Positions 1 through 11,182 of a stretch of 64,000 nucleotides of DNA are shown here, piece after piece. The first letter of the stretch is position 1; every line of letters begins with the position of its first letter. The stretch spans positions 248,001 through 312,000 of the forward strand of contig NW_001799100.1 of NCBI RefSeq assembly GCF_000165425.1, read 5' to 3'. This stretch comes from Paramecium tetraurelia. Lineage: Eukaryota; Ciliophora; Oligohymenophorea; Peniculida; Parameciidae. The notes under the pieces are model-generated. The model searched no databases. It was given only the letters and a program-made list of their open reading frames with translations, and was not told the origin of the DNA. A program made the translations under genes and the position numbers.

Positions 1-1365
1 TGTAAGAGTTCAGTTCTCATAATTCAAATCAGAGGCAGAAAAAGCAAAATTTTATTAAAAACAAACATAATTGATAGCTAATAAATTAATCCAAAAGATT
101 AAATAAAATGAATAAATCATTGGTGCAAAGATTTCAGCATAAGAAAATCTAAGATTGGAGACACACGATTTCCATGATAAACTAATCCAAATCAAGTAAC
201 TATCCTTGCAATTACAGCAAGAAATAGAAGAAATGAAAGACCCTAAATCATCATATAATATGTAGGTGAGTTAGTCTCGTAAGTCTTTAGTCAACTAATT
301 TATGAGTAAGCAAAACAAAGAAAAGGAATTACAACAAGATTTGCACATCCTAAAAGAGAGTCGCATAGCTTATATACACAAAATTTTGTTCAATAAAAAA
401 ACATTAGAATAAATAGATTCAGATCTACAAACCAAAAAAAAGGAAAATAAAAATATATAGAAGTGTCTCATCAATTTCTACTTCTAAATTTTAAAAAATG
501 CTTAAGATGTTAGGAATACAGGAATAGCCTGGGTAATATCAAGACTAAATGCTCTTAATGAGAAATTGAATTATTAACACTTCCCAGATTATTTAGATCA
601 AAAAGCGAAGGAATATTTACTACAAGTATATTTAATATTTAATCAAGAAAGCTTCTTTGTTGTAAGAAATTGAATAACTAGAGAAGGAACTAAGTGAATC
701 CTTTAAATAGTACAAATAAGAATAATCATTTGATAATAGCTTAGCAATCATTCAACAAAGCTTATCTCATAATGACTCTTTAGAAATCTCTTCTCTGCCC
801 TCTATATTTCCTTATGATAGCAATAAATTATCAGCCATTGACTTAACATAAGCAAGAATACAAGCAAGTAAAAGCAGTCGAAATAATTATCAACTTGACA
901 AATTAGGTCCTATAACTCTCGGTTTGAAAAATGAAGATCTTGAAAATTTAGAGAATATGTTAATAAGGTTAAACTAAAAAAATCTACCTGTGACTAATGG
1001 GACTCTAATTTATAGAGAAACTTAAAAAAGAATCAAACAATAAATAAAATAAGAATAAGGAGGATCTATTGAAGTTTCTCAAATTAATGATTCATCAACA
1101 GTTTTAAAAGAGCAAGCCATTCATTCTTATGATAAATGCAACACTCAATTAAACAAAATAAAAATAAAAGTATATCTAAAAATAAATTAAGTTATTGCAC
1201 TTAGATGATGAATAAGTTACTCGAATTGTAAAAGAATTTGACTATAAGAATTATAGTAAACGATTTAACATAGATCCAATAACAGTAATCTCATGTTTAG
1301 TGGGAGGATTAAGATGCGATAGAGAGATAATTAAATAGGGAATTAAGTAAACTCACTATGATTGA
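1..1365 (+). CDS. Coiled-coil protein, C-terminal part (5' end outside window)
   Basis: The frame is open from base 2 and ends at TGA 1363-1365, with TAA/TAG read as Gln. About 440 residues are visible after removing two 22-nt introns (626-647 and 1170-1191), both ending AAG. The N-terminal two thirds is rich in Glu, Lys, Gln and Leu in heptad-like spacing (for example LSLQLQQEIEEMKD and EQLEKELSESFKQY), so a long coiled coil is likely. The last ~45 residues after the second intron are less charged and look globular. No motif assigns a family. An internal ATG near 231 could be a start, but the open frame upstream makes truncation by the window edge more likely. Confidence 0.7.
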
Positions 1366-1587
1366 ACCAGAGTATTGATTATATCATTTTTTTAAATAAC
1401 TAATCTAAAAGAATATTAAATTAAAACTAAAGTTGTCTAGGCTTTATTCAATATATCATTCATTTCTCTATTCATAATAATTGAACCACCGTAATAAAGA
1501 TAAAAGAAATAATAATGAAACATTAAAGTAAAATAAGGTTCACATAATATATTAAAAAGGATTTATAATATGATAATTTTTTTAATT

Positions 1588-3434
1588 TCATTTATTCTTT
1601 AAAAATGTCTTTTTACTTAATAAGTATCCTCCTGTCAATATCAATGTCAAGAGTGTCACAATACTAGCTACATCAACAATGGATATGCCATTTTGCTTTT
1701 TCAACTATTAAATTTAATAGTCAGAATAACCGAAGGGACTAAATGATAATGAAATTAGGAGAATACTTTTGATGTAAGATATCATTAACTTTCTTGATTT
1801 GTTCCAAAAAAGGTTTATCATCATATGAAGAGATTGGGATAAGTTAAGCAGTTTAAAAGTGACAATTTTATTCAATAAGTAAAAAGTCTATAATGCTTAA
1901 TAGTCTTTTTTCAATTTGTTATTCAGCTTCCAATTCATCGTATAAACTAATAGCATATGTTTTACTGTGAATAGATGTTATAATGAGGGACTGATTTTCA
2001 AATTATTTCTCAAGTTAACCCTAAGAGATAAGCATGAATATACAACCTTCTTTCTGGTGACAATGGCAATATGAAACACTTTTCTATCAATAATCTTTTA
2101 AACAGAAGACCAAGAATCCTTTTTATTTTATTCCTTAAAGGTGTCCGATAATTTCATTTCAATTCCAATATAACACAACAACTTGTAGGCTTCTTTATAA
2201 TTAAAGAAGGAAAAGGCACTTGGATATCATGATTTGAATACTTCCACATTGCCAACCATTGAGTTAAAGTGATAACATTTTATTCCTAAGGATAATATTA
2301 ACTTAGATGAGGAAAATTAGTTCTATACATCACTGGGTAAAATATATCATCAAATTGTTTCTGATTTAGAGTATTGCCTTATTAAAACCTGGAATTGCAT
2401 CTGATTTCAAATATCTATTTCAATTTAGATAAGGCAATCTCACTCAATTCAACAGTTTGACCTGCATCTTAATCAAATATTAATCTAACTTCCATTTAAA
2501 TTCATACTCATTTGTGAAAATATTCTCATCCAAAGTCAAATCATCTTTGTATCTAAAAAAGCGTAGAATAGTCCAACAGATTTGAATCTTCATTAGTTCT
2601 ATCCCTCTTTTTTGCAATGCTATAAATCCTTCTAAAGTGATGACTTTTTTGTTTGAGTTATCATGCAATTCTTCTTCTATCATATCTTTTATTCCAGTAA
2701 TGTCACTATAATCTAATTATCTCTTAAACACCTTCTTTTAGAATTTTTCCAATTCTGCATCACTCCATACTCCATCCCCATCCCTGTCACAAATCCTAAA
2801 TATCCTAGTCAATGCCTTTTTAAATCCTTCTGTTAATGACTTCTCAGCAATACTGTAAATTGGAGCTAATGGATAGAGAAATGATCTTTAAGCACAATTT
2901 ATCACATCATAGATACCTTGTTGTTTTATGGATGAACATTCGATTCCCATTTCAACTGACTATATTAATTCAATTCAATACGTTGAAGTCCTTCACTAAT
3001 TGTTTGATTACTTTGAAGATCCTATGATAATCTCGATCTTCTTCCAAACCCAATAAATCAAGCTTATTTCCAACTATTATTACAGGTTGTTTGTATCCTT
3101 GTTCTCTTAATTCCTTGAGCCAAAATCTTTTCAATCTTTCACTTGATCCATCATCATCAATCGAATACATTAGGAGAATCACATCAGCTATCTAAATCTC
3201 TTGAGGTAATTAATGTGGAGCACATTTTGTATCGATTAGAGTAGTTATGCATTCAGGGTGATTAAGTATATCAGGAGGTAAATTGATCGGTTGATGTTTA
3301 TCTAAAACAAGGGCTTTGTTTGAAATTTAATTTATTAAAGCTGAAACAAAAGATGATTTCCCGACACCACCTAATACTAATCAAAATTGCTTACTGTCTC
3401 CTATTAATACAAGTTTGAGATCTCTCTTTTTCAT
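1588..3434 (-). CDS. Mitochondrial Rho GTPase (Miro)
   Basis: Miro is an outer-mitochondrial-membrane GTPase that links mitochondria to motors and to ER contacts. The order GTPase1, EF-hands, GTPase2, C-terminal TM helix is visible in a 568-residue product. The first GTPase has an intact P-loop (GDSGVGKSS) and the NKLDLLG motif. An EF-hand loop follows (DRDGDGVWSDAE); the second EF-hand is degenerate (DQDAGQTVELSE). The second GTPase domain has no recognisable P-loop. The protein ends in a tail-anchor helix (SIVTLLTLILTGGYLL) followed by basic residues, as in Miro. Six introns (20-28 nt) are needed; one splits the P-loop (3371-3394) and splicing it restores GDSGVGKS exactly. Total coding length is a whole number of codons. 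Confident as Miro. Confidence 0.93.
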
Positions 3435-5216
3435 TATGAAATATAAATATAATTAAGAATTTACAATTATTAATGTCCGAATAAATTTGTATTTGTGGTG
3501 CTCAATATTCAGAATATAAACACAGTTATTACATATTTATATTATATCTCTCAATTATAAAATATAACCAAATTATAAATTACTTTATAATCACTAAAAC
3601 TATTAAGAAATCCCTTAGACTTAGTGAGTGATCACGAGGATTAGATATCTGCACCTCATAAAAATGTTCCATGTTCCACTTTTTATATAATATATTAAAT
3701 ATTATTATAAAAGTAGTCAAATAAATAAAATAGATAATCATTTAATCAATCAAAATTTTCACAAATTCAGAATCTGAAAATTTATTAATTGAAATTAATA
3801 AATATATTCAATTAAAGTTTTGAGTATTTTGAATTTAATTAAGTTTCACTTATTAATCACATATTTTGATTAGGAATTTCGCTGAATTTCATGAGACTCT
3901 ATTTTGGGAAAGACATAAATTATGTTTAACTATATGAGAGTAAAAATAGAATCAATAAGTAAATCATAACAATTACTGTTAACCTAACTTTAGAAAGTAA
4001 TGAAGATTCTTAACCTATGTAGATCTTCATCTGCTTTTTAATTGCCTCAATTAAAGCATTAAAAATTTCAGAATACAAGTCCTAAATATAAGATTAAAGT
4101 TTGCACTCCAAAATAATATAAATTACTCAATTTGTTAATAAGTCAATGTGTTCAAGCACATGTGTCTCTACATATATAATTAAAATAAATCGAATGCAAA
4201 TTTGAGGATGATATTCGAAATTATTTTAATTTGATAAAGCAATAATTTAGTTCAAGTATTTTCTCTAAAACGTAATCTTACAAATAAAATTGAGATTTCT
4301 GCTAATAGAATACATCATACTTTAAATATTGTAAAACCTTTATAGGATATATTAACAGTGTATCAATAAAGATTATTTATCTTTCATTGTCGGTAAAGAG
4401 ATGAAAAAAATTCTGGATTATTATTTTAAAATAATTCCCTGTTAAATCTTAAGCTTCAAATAAAAGATAAGATTTTCTTAGAAACTCTCTTTGGCCTACA
4501 AATATGTAAGTAATAATAGATTGAATATATACCTTCAGCGTAATCAAAAAGATTGAAAAAAAAATGACTAAAGCTTATTGATAATTTCTATAGATGATAA
4601 ATATTAAGACAAAATATTCATAAATGAATAAATTAGTTATCTGAGCATAATACAAAAATGAATTAATTAAATGAGCCAATTTATAAAGGCCACAAAATAG
4701 TTTGGTTGGTTTTAATTGCTGATTAGATATGTAAGAACATAGAAAAACTGAAAGATAGCAGTATATGAAAGCTACAAATAGTGGCTTTGATAGATGTTAA
4801 AAAGGATGATGAGAATGCAAAAGTGAGAAGCATATCCAATGGGTCATAAATAAATTTGTAAGTATTATTTGATCTAAATAAAAATAATGGCCAAATTTGT
4901 CATTAATAATGTATAAAGTGAATTTTTCTTATTTTTAAGCAAACCCCACAATTTACAATATTCAATTACATTATCCACTTAATGAATTAAATATTTGAAG
5001 AATAAAAAAAGTTATTATGGATGAATAAATCTAAAAGGCTTGTTAGTAAAGGATTAATGAGAGTTGATATTTATTATCAATTATAAAATTCATGAAACAA
5101 AATTGAATCGCCCAAATCCAGGTGCCAAATGTAATAGAGCCTTGTCTACTTCTAGAATAATAAGCAAATTTAATAAAATTAACAAAATTACTTGCTATAT
5201 TATTTCAATTATTTAA
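3435..5216. other. Long intergenic stretch, mostly non-coding
   Basis: About 1.8 kb of AT-rich DNA with frequent TGA in all frames. The only stretch that looks at all coding is 4658-4921 (listed separately). No RNA gene, repeat unit or mobile element was recognised. Confidence 0.5.
4658..4921 (+). CDS. Possible small gene or gene remnant
   Basis: Starting at ATG 4658, a frame passes through KGHKIVWLVLIADQICKNIE, meets a credible 21-nt GTA..TAG intron (4761-4781), then continues as MALIDVKKDDENAKVRSI and ends at TGA 4919-4921, about 80 residues. The composition is more protein-like than the flanks, and the intron changes frame correctly. A TGA lies just upstream in the same frame. No homology recognised. 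It could be a short real gene or a decayed fragment of a larger one. Confidence 0.3.
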
Positions 5217-5690
5217 ATGGGAAATGTTTGCTAAACTATACCAGTCAAGCTCGCACTAATTACCGAGGTTAGTGATGAACAAGAAGGACACCAAACTATT
5301 ATGACTACTAGCAATAGAGCAATATTTAATGAACTCTATAAGCAAGAAAAATTTGAACCAAAGTCTACAATACAACCTCAACCTTAAATGACATCGCAAC
5401 AATGCATATTTTTAGATTTAGTTGAGACAAGCCATTATGCTTCTTAAACCGTAGGAAACCAAAGAAAACGAAGTTTTATAATAGAGAACTCACCCAAATA
5501 TGACCAAGGAAGCAGAACTACATCCGAAAATATTGGACCTAAAAATATGAACCTTCTTAAGAATCCTATAAAGCCATCATTGAAATCACTAAGCTCTAAA
5601 TAAGGAAGCCCATAAAAAAGGAAAAAATCAGTAAGGTGGGAAAGTGACTTAAGTGTCCTAGGTATTACAAGCAATACTAGAATGAATTGA
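5217..5690 (+). CDS. Small basic protein with predicted N-myristoylation and a PP1-docking motif
   Basis: A 157-residue intronless frame. It starts MGNVC, so Gly2 followed by Cys5 fits N-myristoylation plus palmitoylation, which would put it on a membrane. The body is low in hydrophobic residues and rich in Ser, Asn, Lys and Gln, so probably disordered. Near the C-terminus the run KRKKSVRWESD contains K-S-V-R-W, which fits the RVxF class of protein phosphatase 1 docking motifs ([RK]-x-V-x-[FW]). Both are motif-level inferences; no domain family was recognised. A membrane-tethered PP1 regulator is a reasonable guess only. Confidence 0.6.
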
Positions 5691-6269
5691 TATAAATTTA
5701 TTATTTGTTTTTTAACAAATTGTAAATAGAAAGGTTTAAGTACAAATAAAATTTTAAGGATTTAAGAATTTTTCAATACATTAAATGGAGGCCCGAATAT
5801 TATTTTTATATTAAAAGACAAACTATGAGACTTGCCTAAAGTAGAATATAATGATCATATCTTTGAACATACAATTTTTATTACAAATTTTATAATCTAT
5901 TTTTAATTATTTTGAAAATATTTTTGAGTCATAAGTGTGCAACACCAATTTATAGGTTGACTCTAAATCAAATGAGTAAAATGTTTATTTCAAATTTCTC
6001 ATTTTGAGCAACCATATATATCTAAATTATTCTGTAAGGATTTCTTTTTAAGAGAAGCGTTTATTAATTAAATTTGGAGTAGGCAGATTGAATTATTTTA
6101 TAAAATAACAATCACTTTATTTATTTTTATTGTTAAATTCAATTCTAGACCTAATTAATAGAATACTTCATTTAGCAAATCTCTTTTATTGAACTTCAAT
6201 TCTTATATTTTTTATAATTATTCAAAAAGTATATAAACCATTAGGATCTATTTAATATTAAATATATTG
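5691..6269. other. Intergenic, nothing recognised
   Basis: About 580 bp of AT-rich DNA between two plus-strand genes. It should hold the 3' UTR of the small protein and the promoter of the reductase; no specific site stands out. Confidence 0.4.
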
Positions 6270-7404
6270 ATGAAAAATCCAAAAGTAGATGCTTTATTTA
6301 AGCCATTATAACTTGGAGATATTTAAATTGAAAATAGAATAATTATGTCGTCTTTAACTAGAATGAGATGTGATAAAGTAACAAAGTCTCCAAATGATTT
6401 GGTGGTCGAATTTTATACTTAAAGAGCCACTGCAGGACTTATTATGACAGAGAGTACATTTATAAGTGAGAGATCTTAGAGTTGGCCTGGGTGTCCTGGA
6501 ATAATGGATTAAGTTTAAGTAGAAGGTTGGAAGAAAGTCATATAATCAGTTCATAATAAAAAAGGGAAAATAGTATTATAAATTTGGCATAGTGGACGTG
6601 CTACTCATTCATAATTATAAGATGGTCTTCAACCTTGGGGACCATCTGCGATAGAAATCAATGGCCCGCATTAGATTTTAAATATTCCGCATGAAATTCC
6701 TCATGAAATGAATTTAGAAGAAATTTAATTAGTTAAAAACCAATTCAGAAAAGGAGCATAGTTAGCTAAAGAAGCAGGTTTTGATGGGATATCACTACAT
6801 GGATCTAATGGTTATTTGATTGATTAGTTTTTAAAGAGCAATAGTAATAAAAGATAAGATGAATATGGAGGATCCATTGAAGGTAGATGCAAGTTTTGTT
6901 TGGAAGTGATTGACGAACTGATATCAGTATTTGGGAAGGGAAGAGTGGGTATCAAGGTATCTCCAATTGGGAGATTCAATGATATGTATGATAATGATCC
7001 AATTAAACTTTTCATTTATCTATTTTAAGAATTAGATAAAAGACAAATCGCATTTATAGAACTAATGAATGACAAGGATGAGGAAAATGCTTACAATCAT
7101 GGTTTACCTTCATCATAATCTTAAACTCAAAATTTATTTGAGCAATTAAGAAATTCCTTCAAAGGTGTAATAATAGGGAATGTTGGCTTAACAGGGGAAA
7201 CAGCTTCTCAATTGATTGAAGCTGGAATAATCGATGCTGCAAGCTTTGGAATGTCTTATATATCTAGTAAATATTCTTTTGATTTTAGATCCTGATTTAG
7301 TGGAGAGAATTAGATATAATTTTCCTTTGACTGTAGCCAATCCAGATACATTCTTTGAAGGAGATCAAGTTGGTTATATTGATTATCTCCCATATTAATA
7401 ATGA
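6270..7404 (+). CDS. Old yellow enzyme family NADH:flavin oxidoreductase
   Basis: The 370-residue product matches the whole OYE barrel: an FMN-dependent, NAD(P)H-using ene-reductase acting on activated alkenes. Visible motifs are the N-terminal LFKPLQLGDIQIENRII, the strand IWHSGRATHS, the substrate/flavin site FDGISLHGSNGYLIDQFL (His and Asn of the HxxN pair), DEYGGSIEGRCKF with the phosphate-binding Arg, GVIIGNVGLTGE near the FMN phosphate, and a C-terminal ANPDTFFEGDQVGYIDYLPY. One 22-nt intron near 7267-7288 ending TTAG separates the last exon; without it the frame stops inside the barrel. No targeting peptide is obvious, so cytosolic. Physiological substrate unknown. Confidence 0.93.
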
Positions 7405-7442
7405 TAAAGTCGAATTATAGAGTATTTTCTAAATTACAATTT

Positions 7443-8658
7443 TCATATTAATGATATAAAAAATATAAATATCAGCATTAAAATTGAAGAATCTAAAGTC
7501 TTTATTCTTGAAGCCAATATTGGCTTTCTGATGATTCCACTATTTGGACTTTCTGCTTGAGGGTACTTAAGGTTTAGTCAAAAAAATTACCAAAAATCCA
7601 ACAACATTAACGAAATAATCTTTCCCAATATTTAAATTGGATATTCTATAATTAACAACTATATTCTATTAAATGCTTGTGAGATCACTGATTACTAATT
7701 TGGAAGATGCTTAAACAAAGAATTCTGAGACATCAATTGACACCCCTAATTCTGTGACTCCAATTGCAATGATCCCATCCACATTAGTAATTGAAATATC
7801 AGCATTAAGTGTTGATTGAGCAAAGCTAAGAGTTATAGACAATTCAGGAACAATTAGGATCTTACTTGTATCTACTAGTTTAGGCTACAAAGTTGAAGAT
7901 AAGGATAGACTGCTGCTTTATAAAAAGATAGTTGTGAGTTCTTATTCTCCAAGCAAAGTCAATTCATCAGGTAATATGTCAACTAAATTGGTGTAATCAG
8001 TTAGAAAGTATAAAAATAATGGGTAGGGTTTAATTTTAGAATATGATTTTTCTATAGCAACTTGTGTAGAAGTATTTTGATCGGTTGTTACATTATTATT
8101 GTTAGTGTTTGTAGCATCTGAACATACTGACCAATCTCCTATGATAATTCTGGTAGTTTATGAAGGATATTTGTACTAAGCTTAACAGACAATGCTTTAA
8201 CTTTGTTTTGCAGTTGGTTCACTATCAAAATATAGTTTTAAAATCATTGCTTTAGAATTATTATCTGTAGTAGCTATCATATCTCGAGTTAAAGGATAAC
8301 TTAAGTAGGAGTATATACCAGTCGAGTCATAGCTCAGACAATAGATATCTACATTGTAAAATGAATTTAATTTAACAATAACTGTAATTTCTAAGTTTAA
8401 AGCAGATTCCTTATATCCATAATTTTCATAGCTTGATTGTTTATTCATTCTTATTTTTATTTCTTAAAATGTAGGTCTGATTCCATTATTTAAATATATG
8501 GCATAATAGATATCACTTATTTGATTGCAAGAAGCTGAAACTTTAAGTGTATTTTGCGAATTAGTTGTGATGAGACTATTAACAATAGGATAATTGTTCT
8601 GTGCCAATACAAAATTGAACAAGTATATTAATATCATAAAAAATTTAAAAATAATCAT
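7443..8658 (-). CDS. Secreted or GPI-anchored surface protein
   Basis: A 396-residue protein with a clear N-terminal signal peptide (hydrophobic core FMILIYLFNFVLA, likely cleavage after VLA-Q). The mature part is rich in Ser, Thr, Asn and beta-branched residues (for example NTNNNNVTTDQNTSTQ, a likely glycosylation-rich linker). It ends in a short hydrophobic tail (SSILMLIFIFFISLI) with nothing after it, which resembles a GPI-attachment signal. One 25-nt intron (7566-7590, ending AAG) brings that tail into frame. No family recognised; unrelated at a glance to cysteine-rich ciliate surface antigens. Its ATG overlaps the stop of the upstream gene; Met8 at 8637 is an alternative start that keeps the signal peptide. 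Confidence 0.75.
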
Positions 8659-11165
8659 TTTTTTTCTGAAGGAACAGACTATTGTTTGTTTCGCTCTTGT
8701 TGTTCACAAATGGCTAAGTGAATTTTCCAATTCAGACCTATGTTCTTGTAACATAATGGACAAGTGTCACCTGTTGAAGTATTACATACTTTTTTATTCA
8801 AATGTTCAGACATCTGGTTTTCTAAGACAGCACATCCACAACTACAACATTCTTAATAATAAATTACGTTTCACATTATCGATAGTTTTTAGCAAATTCG
8901 CATTCTTCAAAATGATGATTAGTTAATTGAGAGACTTCAACCACCTATGCACATGATAAACAAGTTGTGAGCATAACACATTCTTTCCATAAATGCATAT
9001 CGAGCTTTTAACTTTGAATAAATTCCTTATTCTCGATTCCACAAAATTCACAAGCCTGTGTTATTTATTAAAAGACTTAATCGGGGTTATTTTGTTATTA
9101 TTTCTTCTTTGGTTATGGTTTCTTTTCTTATTCAAAGGAGGTTTGAACATTCCCTCCGTTGTCTATTTTATAAAACAATTCATCCAGAATTTACTATTGT
9201 GCAGGTCTAATTCCTTTTATGCTTTCTCTCACTTTATCTCCTTAATTTTTATAAACTTCTGTTATTATATAAATTGCACAAGTTCTAACTTATTCAGCAG
9301 AGTGATCTAAATATTTGATTGCAACATCCATTACAGGATTATAAGGAACTCTTTCATTATTAATTTTATATTTTTAGATTAAATTGTAAATGAGCATTAA
9401 TCTGGCTTAAATGTGTCTGATTGATGATAATTATAGATTTGGTTTTGTTGTTATCCCTTTCACTAAATGGTTGATCACTCCAGCACTTCCCATAATCTAT
9501 GTTTCAGCTAGAGTCAATAGAATCTTTTTGCATTCTTCTTTATGTCTCTCATTGATATCACCCATTTTCTCCATGAGAATCTAATGTTATGAAGATACAT
9601 ACCAATACGATATTATCCAATATTATAGGGCTTTCGTCATTTAATTTGTTTGGCTTCAATTTCAGAAGGGTTTATTACATTAATTAAAGACTTGCATACA
9701 CTACTTTGTCTGCTTTATCTTAAATGCCTTTGTAGATCAATAATAAAGTAGCTTAAAAGGCTCCATCAATATTGGATAAATTGATTTAAGTTGGATTGTT
9801 AAATTGTTCAATCAACCAACGAATGCCTTCTTCTCTACGAGCCCAATTCTTAGAGAAATAGTTCTTGCAAAAATCCATTCCATAATATGGTTTGATAGCT
9901 TCAACCTATTTCTAATTTTCAGAACTCAACTCTTCAATTTGTTATTTACTTTTATCTACTTCTGAGTACTCTTCCAAAATCTAAGTATTATTATTTTATT
10001 TGTTTTTTAAAGCTGGAATTACCATCTCATCATAATTTAACATTTTTTCATTTTTAAGTTATTAATCAAAAGAAGTAGGTTATTAATAACTTGTATTTAC
10101 ATTCTCATTTTAATTATTTGTAATATGAGTTATGTTATTGTTATTATTCAATTATTCAATTAAATATGTTTATTCCTCTTGAGGCATTTTATCGAAACTA
10201 TCCTCAATTATCTTATTGTTATCTATTTATTTGATTGATGGTTTTGAATTTCTCCTATCCTCATAGTTATCTGCCTATTCACCCAATTCTTATTGCCTGA
10301 TCTTTTCGATATTGGGTTTATATTCATTTCCTTGTTCATCTACTAGTCCATTCTCAATTTTCAATTTATAAATTTCTTCTTTGATAGCTTCTGCCTAGTC
10401 ATAATCCTCATTTTATAACACTTCCTTTTTCCTCTCCTCCAAATCTCTCAATTAGACTCCCAATGATCTTAGTTGAGTAATTCTGTTTTTGAGTTTTTTG
10501 GCTTCTTAATAGTTTTCCTACTTGATTGCATAATCTTTGGACTCTCATATTAAGGAATACTTTACATGTTCAAGTGCAATAATGTGCGCCAACAATTTAG
10601 TGTCAATCAATTTATCTTATTGTGGATTGTATAATTCATCCAAGACCTTATCTTAGACCTTACTTATCTTTTTTGGTGGAGGGAGTTCTGCCTTCTCTCC
10701 ATAAATTCTGATCGCAACAATACCAACTTGATTAAATGGATTAAACTTATTTTCATGATTGCGATGCACCAATAGTTTTAGATAGTTGCAATTAGATTCA
10801 TCGATTGATACTGTTTTCAGCTCTCTGGCTTACCAATTTGATTGTTCGTTGGAATGAAATGTGAAATAGCCAATCTTTTTAAAACTTGCATTTTCTAAAT
10901 CCATTCTCCCCTACAGTCTTCCAATGAAAACCTCTATCTTTGTAGGTATTTTCTTCTCGTGAGATAGAATTTGCATTTTATGAACGGTTATGGCAGATTA
11001 GAATTGCAATATCAACTCTTACGGATATTAGCAAAACCTACAGCTCTGCCAACCCAACGGTGTCGATGATATTTCCAATAAATTCGATGGGGGAAACTAT
11101 GGATCTTAACTTTAAGAGTAGGGTATTGTAAAGGTTATAAATCTAGTATTTTTTGGTTAATTCAT
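8655..11165 (-). CDS. CEP104: CEP104 / ciliary-tip TOG-domain protein
   Basis: CEP104 binds microtubule plus ends at the tip of cilia and aids axoneme elongation. The 813-residue product has the full CEP104 architecture: an N-terminal jelly-roll (GWQSCRFCQYPQELILQF, ILSHEKKIPTKIEVFIG), a coiled coil near residues 230-300 (QLRSLGVQLRDLEERKKEV), a TOG-type helical-repeat region near 430-650 (starting NWARREEGIRWLIEQF), and a C-terminal run of Cys/His zinc fingers (CEFCG.., CLSCA.., CCSCGC.., CPLCY..H...C). Three short introns are inferred: one of 24 nt ending GAG, one of 22 nt ending TAG, and one of 23 nt starting GTG and ending AAG that restores the third zinc finger. The stop shares bases with the next gene's ATG. 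Confidence 0.93.
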
Positions 11166-11182
11166 TTAATAATTAATTATAT

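Noticed and set aside
8594-9310. Two plus-strand frames of about 105-110 codons
   Set aside because: They lie antisense to the CEP104 zinc-finger and TOG exons, which are strongly conserved.
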